Below, piece by piece: positions 25,732 to 35,398 of a DNA stretch of 64,000 nt (its first letter is position 1; each line of letters opens with the position of its first letter). The stretch is from Streptomyces tuirus (GTDB lineage: Bacteria; Actinomycetota; Actinomycetes; Streptomycetales; Streptomycetaceae): assembly GCA_018195615.1 (NCBI GenBank), contig JAGTPG010000002.1, forward strand, positions 5,821,501 to 5,885,500, read 5' to 3'. The position numbers and the translations under genes are program-made. A model generated the notes under the pieces. The model saw only the letters and a program-made list of their open reading frames with translations, was not told the DNA's origin and searched no databases.

Positions 25732-27168
25732 ATGTCACAGCAGACCGCACGCCGCGGGGGAGCCGTCTGGGCCCTCGTCATCACCAGCGTCGCCGGATTC
25801 ATGGCGGCCCTCGACAACCTCGTCGTCACCACAGCCCTGCCCTCCATCCGCGAGGACCTCGGCGGAGGCCTGCACGACCTGGAATGGACCGTGAGCGCCT
25901 ACACGCTCACGTTCGCCGTCCTGCTGATGTTCGGCGCGGCCCTCGGCGACCGCTTCGGCCGCCGCCGGCTGTTCACAGCCGGGCTCACCGTCTTCACCGG
26001 CGCCTCCGCCGCGGCGGCCATGGCGCCCGGCATCGACTCCCTGATCGCCGCCCGCGCGGTCCAGGGCGCCGGCGCCGCGGTGATGATGCCGCTGACGCTC
26101 ACCCTGCTGACCGCGGCCGTGCCCGCCGCCAAGCGGGGCATGGCGTACGGCATCTGGGGAGCGGTCAACGGTCTCGCCGTCGCCTCCGGACCGCTGGTCG
26201 GCGGAACCCTCACCGAACACATCTCCTGGCAGTGGATCTTCTGGCTGAACGTCCCGCTGGGCCTGGCCCTGCTGCCGCTCGCCCGCCTCCGCCTCGCCGA
26301 GTCGCACGGCACCGGAGCCCCACTCGACGTGCCCGGCACCCTGCTCGCCAGCGGCGGCCTCTTCGGCATCGTCTACGGCCTGGTCCGCGGCCCCGTGGAC
26401 GGCTGGACCGGCGGCCTGGTCCTCATGGGCCTGTTCACCGGCTCCACGCTGCTCGTCGCCTTCGTCCTCTACAGCACGCGCGCCAGGAACCCCATGCTCC
26501 CGATGCGCCTGTTCCGCTCCCGGGCCTTCGCCGGCATCAACGCGGCGAGTCTGCTGATGTTCCTCGGCATGTTCGGCTCGATCTTCCTGCTCAGCCAGTA
26601 CATGCAGGGCGTCCTCGGCTACTCGCCCACCGAGGCGGGCCTCAGGATGCTGCCCTGGACCGGCATGCCGATGCTGGTCGCCCCGATCGCCGGCATCCTC
26701 GCCGACCGCATCGGCGGCCGCCCGGTCGTCGCCGCGGGCCTGTTCCTGCAGGCCCTGGGCCTCGGCTACATGTCGGTCGTGGCCACGGCGGACGCCTCCT
26801 ACGCCTCCCAGCTGCCCGCCCTGATCGTCAGCGGCATCGGCATGGCCCTGTTCTTCGCCCCCGCCTCGCACCTGGTGATGTCCAGCGTGCGGCCCCAGGA
26901 GCAGGGCATCGCCTCCGGTGCCAACAACGCCCTGCGCGAGGTGGGCGGAGCGCTCGGCATCGCCGTCATGGCGTCGATCTTCGCGGCCCAGGGTGGGTAC
27001 GAGACCGGCCAGACGTTCGTCGACGGCATGCGGCCCGCGCTGGTGACGGGCTCCGCGGTGGTGGCCCTGGCGGGCGTCGCGGCCCTGCTGATCCCGACCC
27101 GGCGACGCACCGAGCGGCAGACCACCCCGAGCGGACCGGCGCCGGTACTGGAGACCGCTGCGCACTGA
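25732..27168 (+). CDS. MFS drug efflux transporter, DHA2 family
   Basis: 478 residues, 14 predicted helices. Motif A is LGDRFGRRRLFTAGL; motif C-like GVxSGPLxGG appears as LAVASGPLVGGTLTEHISWQWIFWLNVPLG; the first helix carries the DHA2-type Asp in FMAALDNLVVTTALPSI. ATG 25732 chosen for the GGGGGAG ribosome site; an ATT/ATC-led extension upstream would include the operator. Under control of the preceding TetR. Substrate unknown; relatives export antiseptics, dyes or self-made antibiotics. Confidence 0.92.
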   Translation: MSQQTARRGGAVWALVITSVAGFMAALDNLVVTTALPSIREDLGGGLHDLEWTVSAYTLTFAVLLMFGAALGDRFGRRRLFTAGLTVFTGASAAAAMAPGIDSLIAARAVQGAGAAVMMPLTLTLLTAAVPAAKRGMAYGIWGAVNGLAVASGPLVGGTLTEHISWQWIFWLNVPLGLALLPLARLRLAESHGTGAPLDVPGTLLASGGLFGIVYGLVRGPVDGWTGGLVLMGLFTGSTLLVAFVLYSTRARNPMLPMRLFRSRAFAGINAASLLMFLGMFGSIFLLSQYMQGVLGYSPTEAGLRMLPWTGMPMLVAPIAGILADRIGGRPVVAAGLFLQALGLGYMSVVATADASYASQLPALIVSGIGMALFFAPASHLVMSSVRPQEQGIASGANNALREVGGALGIAVMASIFAAQGGYETGQTFVDGMRPALVTGSAVVALAGVAALLIPTRRRTERQTTPSGPAPVLETAAH

Positions 27169-27300
27169 CCCCGATTAACCGGCGCCGACGCCGAGGTCAC
27201 TGCGCACTGGCCCTGCGAACCGGCGCCCGTACCGAAAGACCCGCCGCCACGCACCCCTACGAACCGGCAACAAGATCGACGACCCGAAGGAGGAACGGCC

Positions 27301-27680
27301 ATGCCCACCCTTCCCTGGACCGTCCCGAACACCCCGCCCCGCGACAGCGAGGTGCACGTCTTCGCCTCCCGCTTCGAGACCCGCACCCTGTGGGGGGCGC
27401 TGAAGTTCCTCGCCGGCACCCCCGCCGTCTGGCGGCAGGTGCGCAGCACCCCGGGCGCCTACGGAGCGACCCTGAAGGCGAAGCCTCTGCGTCGGACCTT
27501 CTGGACGCTGTCCGCCTGGGAGTCGAAGGCCGCGCTCGACGCCTTCGTCCACTCGGGCGCCCACAAACCCGCAGCCCGGGGCCTCGCCCGCAGATGAGGG
27601 ACGCGACCTTCACCACATGGCAGGCGAGGAGCGACGATCTTCCGCTCTCCTGGTCCGAGGCGTTCCGGCGTCTGCCCTGA
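27301..27680 (+). CDS. DUF3291-like protein (frameshifted)
   Basis: About 126 residues, dimeric alpha-beta-barrel type: VHVFASRFETRTLWGALKFLAGTPAVWRQVRSTPGAYG, then RRTFWTLSAWESKAALDAFVHSGAH and, after one missing C at about 27582-27586, PQMRDATFTTWQARSDDLPLSWSEAFRRL. This resembles DUF3291 and spheroidene-monooxygenase-like proteins; no catalytic residue can be named. RBS GGAGG at 27290. It may be part of the TetR/MFS transcription unit. Confidence 0.75.
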
Positions 27681-27772
27681 CAGCCACGCGCGCGTGCGGC
27701 CCCGTTCTCCGTGGACGGGGCCGCACACACGCGTGCCGAGGACCGTCAGTGCCGTCTCGTACTCTTGAGCCC

Positions 27773-28826
27773 GTGCAGGAACTCCACGACGCCCCCTCGC
27801 CCCGCTGACCACCTTCCGGCTGGGCGGCCCGCGACCCGGCTGGTCACCGCGACGACGGACGACGAGGTGATCGCCGTCGTCCGCGAAGCCGACGAGGCGG
27901 GCACCCCGCTGCTGCTCATCGGTGGCGGCTCGAACCTGGTCATCGGCGACAAGGGCTTCGAGGGCACCGCCCTCGTCATCGCCACCAAGGGGTACTCCCT
28001 CGACGGCACGAGCCTGGAACTGGCGGCCGGTGAGGTGTGGACCGACGCCGTCGCCCGCACGGTGGAGGCGGGCCTGGCGGGCATCGAGTGCCTGGCCGGC
28101 ATCCCCGGCTCGGCGGGCGCGACCCCGATCCAGAACGTCGGGGCGTACGGCCAGGAGGTCTCCTCCACGATCACCGAGGTCGTCGCCTACGACCGCCGCA
28201 CCGGCGAGACGGTCACCCTGGCCACCGAGGAGTGCGCCTTCTCCTACCGCCACAGCCGCTTCAAGTCGGACCCCGAGCGGTATGTGGTCCTGCGCGTCCG
28301 CTTCCGGCTGGAGGACGCCGACGGCCTCTCCGGCCCGCTCAAGTACGCCGAGACGGCCCGCGCCCTCGGCGTCGAACCCGGCGACCGCGTCCCGCTCGCG
28401 TCCGCCCGCGACACAGTGCTCAAGCTGCGCGCAGGCAAGGGCATGGTCCTCGACCCCGAGGACCACGACACCTGGTCGGCCGGCTCCTTCTTCACCAACC
28501 CGATCCTCACGGACGCCGCCTTCGCCACCTTCCGCACACGCGTGAAGCAGCGCCTCGGCGGCGAGGCAGAGCCCCCCTCGTACCCGGCGGGGGAGGGCCA
28601 CACCAAGACCTCGGCTGCCTGGCTGATCGACAAGGCGGGCTTCGCCAAGGGCTACGGAGACGGCCCGGCCCGCATCTCCACCAAGCACACCCTGGCCCTC
28701 ACCAACCGGGGCACCGCGACCACGGAGGACCTGCTCACCCTGGCCCGCGAAGTCGTGGCCGGCGTCCGCGAGGCCTTCGGGATCACGCTGGTCAACGAGC
28801 CGGTGATGGTCGGGGTCAGTCTCTAG
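27773..28826 (+). CDS. murB: UDP-N-acetylenolpyruvoylglucosamine reductase MurB (two frameshifts near the start)
   Basis: FAD enzyme that reduces UDP-GlcNAc-enolpyruvate to UDP-MurNAc with NADPH, an essential step of cell-wall synthesis. GTG 27773 gives VQELHDAPLAPLTTFRLGGPATRLVTATT only after adding one C at about 27793-27798 and one at about 27824-27828; total then 351 residues. Seen: the FAD-binding GGGSNLVIGDKGF, GLAGIECLAGIPGSAGATPIQNVGAYGQE with the substrate-binding region, SYRHSRFKSDP, and the late KTSAAWLIDKAGFAKG. The short loop of type I MurB is present. No cytochrome or other partner adjacent. Confidence 0.93.
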
Positions 28827-28949
28827 TAGGCGAGTCCCACGCCCTGCTTCACGGTGGCCGCGTCGTCGACCACCGTCAGCATCGCTGGACACCCCCGGCG
28901 CGGCCCCGACCCACCACCCGGCGTCACGCGCTACGCGCACCCCAGAGAG

Positions 28950-29981
28950 CTACGACACCAGCCAGTCGTCCACCCCCGCCAGCAGCTTCGCCTTCACATC
29001 CTCCGGCGCCGCCGACCCCCGCACCGACTGCCGCGCCAGCTCCGCCAGTTCCTCGTCCGTGAACCCGTGATACCGCCGCGCGATCTCGTACTGAGCGGCA
29101 AGCCGCGCCCCGAACAGCAACGGATCGTCCGCGCCCAGCGCCATCGGCACCCCCGCCTCGAACAGCGTCCGCAGCGGCACGTCCTCCGGCTTCTCGTACA
29201 CCCCCAGCGCCACGTTCGACGCCGGGCACACCTCACACGTCACCTGCCGGTCCGCCAGCCGCTTCAGCAGCCGAGGATCCTCCGCCGCCCGCACACCGTG
29301 CCCCACCCGGTCGGCTCCGAGGTCGTCCAGACAGTCCCGCACCGACGACGGCCCCGCCAGCTCACCCCCGTGCGGCGCCGACAGCAGACCCGCCTCCCGT
29401 ACGATCCCGAACGCCCGGTCGAAGTCCCGCGCCATGCCCCGCCGCTCGTCGTTCGACAGTCCGAACCCGACGACCCCCCGGTCCGCGTACCGCGCCGCCA
29501 GCCGGGCCAGCGTGCGCGCGTCCAGCGGATGCTTCATCCGGTTCGCCGCGACCAGCACCCGCATCCCGAGCCCGGTCTCACGCGACGTCGTCTCCACCGC
29601 GTCCAGGATGATCTCCAGTGCCGGGATCAGACCGCCCAGCCGCGGCGCGTACGACGTCGGGTCGACCTGGATCTCCAGCCACCCCGAGCCGTCCCGGACG
29701 TCCTCCTCCGCCGCCTCCCGTACCAGCCGCTGGAGATCCTCCGGCTCCCGCAGACACGAGCGCGCCGCGTCGTACAGCCGCTGAAACCGGAACCAGCCCC
29801 GCTCGTCCGTCGCCCGCAGTCTCGGCGGCTCCCCGCTGACCAGCGCCTCGGTCAGCGACTCGGGCAGCCGCACCCCGTACTTGTCGGCCAGTTCCAGCAC
29901 GGTAGAGGGCCGCATCGATCCGGTGAAGTGCAGGTGCAGATGGGCTTTCGGCAGCTCAGAGACATCACGTACACGCTCCAT
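28950..29981 (-). CDS. add: Adenosine deaminase-family protein
   Basis: 343-residue TIM-barrel zinc enzyme converting adenosine to inosine. The metal motif HLHLHFTGS is near residue 16, LSAPHGGELAG holds a catalytic His/Glu, DRVGHGVRAAEDP the next metal His, and PMALGADDPLLFG the metal Asp. The usual catalytic phrase HAGE reads HGGE here, and PKAELHxH reads PKAHLHLH. These small departures leave open that the substrate is a modified adenosine (adenine deaminase or Add-like subgroup). The 123 bases between it and murB hold nothing clear. Confidence 0.88.
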   Translation of the reverse strand: MERVRDVSELPKAHLHLHFTGSMRPSTVLELADKYGVRLPESLTEALVSGEPPRLRATDERGWFRFQRLYDAARSCLREPEDLQRLVREAAEEDVRDGSGWLEIQVDPTSYAPRLGGLIPALEIILDAVETTSRETGLGMRVLVAANRMKHPLDARTLARLAARYADRGVVGFGLSNDERRGMARDFDRAFGIVREAGLLSAPHGGELAGPSSVRDCLDDLGADRVGHGVRAAEDPRLLKRLADRQVTCEVCPASNVALGVYEKPEDVPLRTLFEAGVPMALGADDPLLFGARLAAQYEIARRYHGFTDEELAELARQSVRGSAAPEDVKAKLLAGVDDWLVS

Positions 29982-30055
29982 CCCAGGATCCTGCCGTACG
30001 CCTCAACCGTCCCGGTAGCTGTTTCCCCTTTAGTGGTCTTGCTCGCACAAACAAA

Positions 30056-30087
30056 TGGGGCACATACCGGAACCGGTATGTGCCCCA
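30056..30087 (-). terminator. Terminator of aspC
   Basis: A 15-base perfect inverted repeat (TGGGGCACATACCGG / CCGGTATGTGCCCCA) with two bases between. On the minus strand a T-rich tail (TTTGTTTG) follows, so it is a classical rho-independent terminator 16 bases after aspC. Confidence 0.92.
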
Positions 30088-30102
30088 GACCAGAAGGAAA
30101 CG

Positions 30103-31329
30103 TCAGTCCCTGGCCTCCGCCAGCAGCTTCTGGATCCGGCTCACGCCCTCGACGAGATCCTCGTCACCCAGCGCGTACGACAGCCGCAGATACCCGGGCG
30201 TGCCGAACGCCTCACCCGGCACCACCGCGACCTCGGCCTCCTCCAGGATCAGCGCGGCCAGCTCGACCGTGTTCTCGGGCCGCCGCCCCCGGATCTCCTT
30301 GCCGACCAGCGCCTTCACCGACGGGTAGGCGTAGAACGCACCCTCCGGCTCCGGGCACACCACGCCGTCGATCTCGTTCAGCAGCCGCACGATGGTCTTG
30401 CGGCGCCGGTCGAACGCCTCGCGCATCGTCGCGACGGCGTCCAGGTCGCCGGAGACGGCGGCCAGGGCAGCCGCCTGCGCGACGTTCGACACGTTGGACG
30501 TCGCGTGCGACTGCAGGTTCGTCGCGGCCTTGATCACGTCCTTCGGGCCGATGACCCACCCGACCCGCCAGCCGGTCATCGCGTACGTCTTCGCCACACC
30601 GTTGACCACGACGCACTTGTCGCGCAGCTCGGGCAGCACCGCCGGCAGCGACACGGCGGAGGCGTCGCCGTAGACCAGGTGCTCGTAGATCTCGTCGGTC
30701 AGCACCCACAGACCGTGCTCGACGGCCCAGCGGCCGATCGCCTCGGTCTCCGTCTCGCTGTACACCGCGCCGGTCGGGTTCGACGGGGAGACGAACAGGA
30801 TGACCTTCGTCTTCTCCGTACGGGCCGCCTCCAGCTGCTCGACGGTCACCCGGTAGCCGGTCGTCTCGTCGGCGACGACCTCCACGGGGACACCCCCGGC
30901 CAGCCGGATCGACTCCGGGTAGGTCGTCCAGTACGGCGCGGGCACGATGACCTCGTCGCCCGGGTCGAGGATCGCGGCGAAGGCCTCGTAGATGGCCTGC
31001 TTGCCGCCGTTGGTGACGAGGATCTGCGAGGCGTCGACCTCGTAGCCCGAGTCGCGCAGCGTCTTCGCGGCGATCGCGGCCTTCAGCTCGGGCAGACCGC
31101 CGGCCGGCGTGTAGCGGTGGAACTTCGGGTTCGAGCAGGCCTCGATCGCGGCCTGGACGATGTAGTCCGGGGTCGGGAAGTCGGGCTCACCGGCGCCGAA
31201 GCCGATCACCGGCCGCCCGGCGGCCTTGAGGGCCTTGGCCTTGGCGTCCACGGCGAGGGTGGCGGACTCGGAGATCGCGCCGACTCGGGCGGAGACCCGG
31301 CGCTCGGTGGGAGGGGTTGCAGCGCTCAT
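30103..31329 (-). CDS. aspC: Aspartate aminotransferase (pyridoxal phosphate)
   Basis: Class I aminotransferase, 408 residues from ATG 31329 (MSAATPPTERRVSARVGAISESATLAVDAKAKAL). It interconverts aspartate and 2-oxoglutarate with oxaloacetate and glutamate. Seen: GFGAGEPDFPTPDYIV, VTNGGKQAIYEAFAAILDPGDEVIVPAPYWTTYPE, FVSPSNPTGAVYS, LTDEIYEHLVYG, the PLP lysine in VNGVAKTYAMTGWRVGW, and the substrate Arg in YLRLSYAL. This is the Igamma subgroup (thermophile/Bacillus type), which can also act on prephenate in some bacteria. An upstream in-frame ATG at 31338 is possible. Confidence 0.93.
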   Translation of the reverse strand: MSAATPPTERRVSARVGAISESATLAVDAKAKALKAAGRPVIGFGAGEPDFPTPDYIVQAAIEACSNPKFHRYTPAGGLPELKAAIAAKTLRDSGYEVDASQILVTNGGKQAIYEAFAAILDPGDEVIVPAPYWTTYPESIRLAGGVPVEVVADETTGYRVTVEQLEAARTEKTKVILFVSPSNPTGAVYSETETEAIGRWAVEHGLWVLTDEIYEHLVYGDASAVSLPAVLPELRDKCVVVNGVAKTYAMTGWRVGWVIGPKDVIKAATNLQSHATSNVSNVAQAAALAAVSGDLDAVATMREAFDRRRKTIVRLLNEIDGVVCPEPEGAFYAYPSVKALVGKEIRGRRPENTVELAALILEEAEVAVVPGEAFGTPGYLRLSYALGDEDLVEGVSRIQKLLAEARD

Positions 31330-31634
31330 GGGCCCCATCGTTTCAGACCGGAAACGCGCGCGGCACGGGGGTTTCACAGACTGAACAACCTCGGGCAAAC
31401 CCCAGAACAACAGTCCGGATCGGCCGCACGACCTGGACGATCTTCAGCTGGACCCCGGCCTCTCGCCCCCGCCCGTCAGGCGATCTTCGGCCAACGAGCC
31501 CTCCCGCGAGCCGTATCTGTTCGACGACCGGCCGCAGACCACGTACACTCTCACCTCGTTGGCCTTCAGCGGCCCGCGCCCATTCGGTGCACACCAAGCA
31601 TCCGGACGGATGCGGTACGTTGGGGGACACACAA

Positions 31635-31707
31635 AGGGTCGTAGCTCAATTGGTAGAGCACTGGTCTCCAAAACCAGCGGTTGGGGGTTCAAGTCCCTCC
31701 GGCCCTG
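31635..31707 (+). tRNA. tRNA-Trp (anticodon CCA)
   Basis: Acceptor AGGGTCG pairs with CGGCCCT (one T-G). The anticodon stem CTGGT/ACCAG closes the loop CTCCAAA. T arm GGGGG-TTCAAGT-CCCTC. The only gene in the 487-base gap between aspC and secE, which it precedes by 109 bases, as in other actinobacteria. Confidence 0.97.
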
Positions 31708-31816
31708 CTACACACACCTTTCGCCAGGATGTGTGCGCATGTACGTACAGCAATGCACCGCCGTGCGGCTCAGACCGGGCGCGGCACGGCCACGACCCGG
31801 AATCAGGTGAGGACGA

Positions 31817-32101
31817 GTGACGGACGCCGTGGGCTCCATCGACATGCCTGATGCCCAGGACGAGGCGCCGGAGTCCAAGAAGACCCGCAAGGGCGGCAAG
31901 CGCGGCAAGAAGGGCCCGCTGAAGCGCCTTGCCCTCTTTTACCGCCAGATCGTCGCGGAGCTGCGCAAGGTCGTCTGGCCGAGCCGCAACCAGCTGACGA
32001 CGTACACGACCGTGGTGATCATCTTCGTCGTCATCATGATCGGCCTGGTCACCGTGATTGACTATGGACTCAGCCACGCCGCCAAGTACGTGTTCGGCTG
32101 A
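31817..32101 (+). CDS. secE: Preprotein translocase subunit SecE
   Basis: 94 residues from GTG 31817: a basic N-terminal half (KKTRKGGKRGKKGPLKRL), the conserved amphipathic helix and hinge FYRQIVAELRKVVWPSRNQLTTYTTVV, and one transmembrane segment (about 65-85). It clamps SecY in the membrane channel. A single-helix SecE is normal for actinobacteria. Followed by nusG 80 bases on, the conserved secE-nusG pair. Confidence 0.96.
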   Translation: MTDAVGSIDMPDAQDEAPESKKTRKGGKRGKKGPLKRLALFYRQIVAELRKVVWPSRNQLTTYTTVVIIFVVIMIGLVTVIDYGLSHAAKYVFG

Positions 32102-32181
32102 TCCGCCAGCGAAGAGCGCCGAGGTACCCGGCGCTCCTTTCGCATGTTCCACCCCTATGTATCCAGGAAGAAGCAGCCACC

Positions 32182-33006
32182 GTGTCTGACCCGAACGTGA
32201 ACGACGCCATCGAGCCTGTCGAGTCCGTCGAGGACGAGCTCGACACCGTCGAGGGCGCGGACAGCGAGGACACCGACGCCTCCGCCGAGGTCGAGGCTGC
32301 CGACGCCGCCGCGGACGACGCCGCCGAGGCGGAGACCGAGGCCGGCGAAGAGGCCGCGGAAGAGCCCGAAGAAGAGGTCGAGGACGACCGCGACCCGATC
32401 GAGAAGCTCCGCGAGGAGCTGCGGGGCCTGCCCGGCGAGTGGTACGTCATCCACACCTACGCGGGCTACGAGAAGCGCGTGAAGGCCAACCTGGAGCAGC
32501 GCGCCGTCTCGCTGAACGTCGAGGACTTCATCTACCAGGCCGAGGTGCCCGAGGAAGAGATCGTCCAGATCAAGAACGGCGAGCGGAAGAACATCAAGCA
32601 GAACAAGCTCCCGGGCTACGTCCTGGTCCGTATGGACCTGACGAACGAGTCCTGGGGCGTCGTCCGCAACACCCCCGGTGTCACCGGCTTCGTGGGCAAC
32701 GCCTACGACCCGTACCCGCTGACGCTGGACGAGATCGTCAAGATGCTCGCCCCCGAGGCCGAGGAGAAGGCCGCCCGCGAGGCCGCCGAGTCCGAGGGCA
32801 AGCCGGCTCCGCAGCGCAAGGTCGAGGTCCAGGTGCTGGACTTCGAGGTGGGCGACTCGGTCACCGTCACCGACGGCCCGTTCGCCACGCTGCAGGCGAC
32901 TATCAACGAGATCAACCCGGACTCGAAGAAGGTCAAGGGCCTCGTCGAGATCTTCGGCCGCGAGACGCCGGTCGAGCTCTCCTTCGACCAGATCCAGAAG
33001 AACTAG
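32182..33006 (+). CDS. nusG: Transcription elongation/antitermination factor NusG
   Basis: 274 residues from GTG 32182. An acidic extension of about 85 residues rich in Glu, Asp and Ala precedes the NGN domain (EWYVIHTYAGYEKRVKANLEQRA... GYVLVRMDLTNESW), which binds RNA polymerase. The KOW domain is at the end (FEVGDSVTVTDGPFATLQATINEI... VKGLVEIFGRETPVELSFDQIQK) and contacts Rho or ribosomal S10. The long acidic arm is usual for actinobacterial NusG. Confidence 0.96.
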   Translation: MSDPNVNDAIEPVESVEDELDTVEGADSEDTDASAEVEAADAAADDAAEAETEAGEEAAEEPEEEVEDDRDPIEKLREELRGLPGEWYVIHTYAGYEKRVKANLEQRAVSLNVEDFIYQAEVPEEEIVQIKNGERKNIKQNKLPGYVLVRMDLTNESWGVVRNTPGVTGFVGNAYDPYPLTLDEIVKMLAPEAEEKAAREAAESEGKPAPQRKVEVQVLDFEVGDSVTVTDGPFATLQATINEINPDSKKVKGLVEIFGRETPVELSFDQIQKN

Positions 33007-33032
33007 CTTCTTCCGGACCCACCGCTTCCGCG

Positions 33033-33078
33033 CAGGTCAGGCGATCGCTCGAGCGTCCGCCTGACCTGCTCGGTTTTT
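33033..33078 (+). terminator. Terminator of secE-nusG
   Basis: An 11-base perfect stem (CAGGTCAGGCG / CGCCTGACCTG) with an inner loop of 14 bases, followed by CTCGGTTTTT. It separates nusG from the ribosomal genes. Confidence 0.88.
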
Positions 33079-33104
33079 GGCCGCGCATCCATACCCGTTA
33101 TCGT
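33077..33104 (+). promoter_or_regulatory. Candidate promoter of rplKA
   Basis: TTGGCC (33077-33082), 16 bases, then TATCGT (33099-33104), directly after the nusG terminator and 71 bases before the rplK start. Confidence 0.5.
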
Positions 33105-33175
33105 TGTGCGGTATGCCTGCATCCGGGTGGTCCCCGGGAGTGGGCAGGACCCGAACCGAAAGGACCCGGAGAGCT

Positions 33176-33610
33176 ATGCCTCCCAAGAAGAAGAAGGTCA
33201 CGGGGCTCATCAAGCTCCAGATCCAGGCCGGTGCCGCCAACCCGGCCCCGCCGGTCGGCCCCGCGCTGGGTCAGCACGGCGTCAACATCATGGAGTTCTG
33301 CAAGGCCTACAACGCCGCGACCGAGTCGCAGCGTGGCTGGGTCATCCCGGTGGAGATCACGGTCTACGAGGACCGTTCCTTCACCTTCATCACCAAGACC
33401 CCGCCGGCCGCCAAGATGATCCTGAAGGCCGCGGGCATCGAGAAGGGCTCCGGCGAGCCGCACAAGACCAAGGTCGCGAAGATCACGCGTGACCAGGTCC
33501 GCGAGATCGCCACCACCAAGATGCCCGACCTCAACGCCAACGACCTGGACGCCGCCGAGAAGATCATCGCCGGCACCGCCCGTTCCATGGGCGTCACGGT
33601 CGAGGGCTGA
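33176..33610 (+). CDS. rplK: 50S ribosomal protein L11
   Basis: 144 residues: a basic start MPPKKKKVTGLIKLQIQAGAANPAPPVGPALGQHGVNIMEF with the conserved PPVGPALGQ/G loop where thiostrepton binds with 23S rRNA. The C-terminal rRNA-binding domain ends GTARSMGVTVEG. L11 is also needed for RelA activation in the stringent response. ATG 33176 with GGA upstream; frame intact. Confidence 0.97.
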   Translation: MPPKKKKVTGLIKLQIQAGAANPAPPVGPALGQHGVNIMEFCKAYNAATESQRGWVIPVEITVYEDRSFTFITKTPPAAKMILKAAGIEKGSGEPHKTKVAKITRDQVREIATTKMPDLNANDLDAAEKIIAGTARSMGVTVEG

Positions 33611-33687
33611 GCCCCAACCTCCATCAGCAGAAGTGGCGGGGCCTGCTCGGCCCGGACCACGACTCCTAAGAATCCACAGGAGCAGTA

Positions 33688-34413
33688 GTGAGCAAGCGCA
33701 GCAAGTCCCTTCGCGCTGCGGACGCCAAGGTCGACCGGGAGAAGCTCTACGCCCCGCTCGAGGCCGTCCGTCTCGCCAAGGAGACCTCCACGACCAAGTT
33801 CGACGGCACCGTCGAGGTCGCCTTCCGTCTGGGTGTCGACCCGCGCAAGGCCGACCAGATGGTCCGTGGCACCGTGAACCTCCCGCACGGCACCGGTAAG
33901 ACCGCCCGGGTCCTGGTCTTCGCGACCGGCGACCGTGCCGAGGCCGCGCGTGCCGCGGGCGCCGACATCGTCGGCGCCGACGAGCTCATCGACGAGGTGT
34001 CGAAGGGCCGCCTGGACTTCGACGCCGTCGTCGCCACCCCGGACCTCATGGGCAAGGTCGGCCGTCTCGGCCGGGTGCTCGGTCCGCGTGGTCTGATGCC
34101 GAACCCGAAGACCGGCACCGTCACCCCCGACACCGCCAAGGCCGTCACCGAGATCAAGGGCGGCAAGATCGAGTTCCGCGTCGACAAGCACTCGAACCTG
34201 CACTTCATCATCGGCAAGACGTCGTTCGACGACAGCAAGCTGGTGGAGAACTACGGCGCCGCGCTGGAGGAGATCCTCCGTCTGAAGCCGTCCGCCGCCA
34301 AGGGCCGTTACATCAAGAAGGCCGCCATCACCACCACGATGGGCCCCGGCATTCCGGTCGACCCGAACCGCACCCGCAACCTCCTCGTCGAGGAGGACCC
34401 GGCCGCGGTCTGA
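33688..34413 (+). CDS. rplA: 50S ribosomal protein L1
   Basis: 241 residues from GTG 33688. The L1 signatures are TVEVAFRLGVDPRKADQMVRGTVNLPHGTGK and LMGKVGRLGRVLGPRGLMPNPKTGTV. It forms the mobile stalk near the E site and in many bacteria represses its own mRNA. Separated from rplK by 77 bases and followed by a terminator. Normal length, frame intact. Confidence 0.97.
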   Translation: MSKRSKSLRAADAKVDREKLYAPLEAVRLAKETSTTKFDGTVEVAFRLGVDPRKADQMVRGTVNLPHGTGKTARVLVFATGDRAEAARAAGADIVGADELIDEVSKGRLDFDAVVATPDLMGKVGRLGRVLGPRGLMPNPKTGTVTPDTAKAVTEIKGGKIEFRVDKHSNLHFIIGKTSFDDSKLVENYGAALEEILRLKPSAAKGRYIKKAAITTTMGPGIPVDPNRTRNLLVEEDPAAV

Positions 34414-34439
34414 GCCTGACGGCTCACCCAACCGGTCAC

Positions 34440-34480
34440 GGCCCCGCACCTCTCACAGGTGCGGGGCCCGTTGCCTTTTC
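34440..34480 (+). terminator. Terminator of rplKA
   Basis: A 12-base stem (GGCCCCGCACCT / AGGTGCGGGGCC), five-base loop, then a T-rich stretch (CGTTGCCTTTTC). Confidence 0.92.
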
Positions 34481-34540
34481 CGGTACGTACGCCGGTGGCC
34501 TGGGTTAACGTGCGGGCACCGGATACGAACGGGGGGACGT

Positions 34541-35398
34541 ATGCAGGGCACGACCGTGCGTCGGGCGGGGGTGCTCGCCATGGCCACCGCGTTGACGGGG
34601 ATGGCCGCCTGCACCTCCCCGGAGCCCGCCGAGCGCCCGGGCAAGGACGACCGTGCTGCCCTCGCCCGGACGGCCCTGCGCTCCGCCGAGAACGCCACCG
34701 AGCGGGCGCGGTCCGCCCGGATCGAGTCCACGACGACGATGGGCTCGCTGATGTCCATGACCGCCGACGGCACCCTCGCCTGGGGCGACGGCGTCACCGG
34801 CACCCTCACCATCACGTACACCGGCGGCACGATCGCCGACACCCTGCGCCGGCTCGGCACCACCTCGATGGAGGCCCGCTACCTGCCCGACGCCTACTAC
34901 GCGCGCATGGGCGAGAAGTTCGCCGAGCAGGCCGGCGGCAAACGCTGGATCCGGTACGCCCACGACGACCTCGAAGCCCTCGCCGGCGGCTCCGGCGCCC
35001 CTCTCGGCGACCAGATGCGCGCCACCACCCCGAACCAGTCCGTGAAGCTCCTGCTCGCCTCCGAGGACGTCAGGAAGGTCGGCGAGGAGACCGTGCGCGG
35101 CCGGCCCGCCACGCACTACTCCGGCACCGTGGCCGCAGCGGACGTCACCGACGCCGCCCTGAAGAAGCAGCTCACCGAGGCCGGTGTCACCACGCAGACC
35201 GTGGACATCTGGATCGACGAGCGGAACCTGCTGGTCAAGAAGGTGGAGAAGGCGCGGATGACCACGGGCGGGATGACCCAGACCGCGCACTACGGCGACT
35301 ACGGCGTGCGGGTCCGGGCCGAACGGCCCCCGTTGTCCGACACCGGGGACTTCGAGGACCTGATGCGCGAGCAGTCCGGTACGGCCGGTACCTCCTGA
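34541..35398 (+). CDS. Putative lipoprotein, LppX/LprG-like
   Basis: 285 residues. Signal peptide with positive MQGTTVRRAG, a hydrophobic stretch, and the lipobox-like MAAC with lipidated Cys24. The mature part matches the following gene in plan (TALRSAENATERARSARIEST at the start, VRGRPATHYSGTVAAADV in the middle, VDIWIDERNLLVKK), a fold like LolA/LppX lipid-binding lipoproteins. Probably anchored outside the membrane and able to bind a hydrophobic molecule; ligand unknown. Lies between rplA and rplJ, an odd place for an envelope protein. Confidence 0.75.
   Translation: MQGTTVRRAGVLAMATALTGMAACTSPEPAERPGKDDRAALARTALRSAENATERARSARIESTTTMGSLMSMTADGTLAWGDGVTGTLTITYTGGTIADTLRRLGTTSMEARYLPDAYYARMGEKFAEQAGGKRWIRYAHDDLEALAGGSGAPLGDQMRATTPNQSVKLLLASEDVRKVGEETVRGRPATHYSGTVAAADVTDAALKKQLTEAGVTTQTVDIWIDERNLLVKKVEKARMTTGGMTQTAHYGDYGVRVRAERPPLSDTGDFEDLMREQSGTAGTS

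Noticed and set aside
28827..28949. Short minus-strand frame ending GVGLAY before adenosine deaminase
   Set aside because: Only about 20 codons from a weak start, no ribosome site; too short to support a gene.
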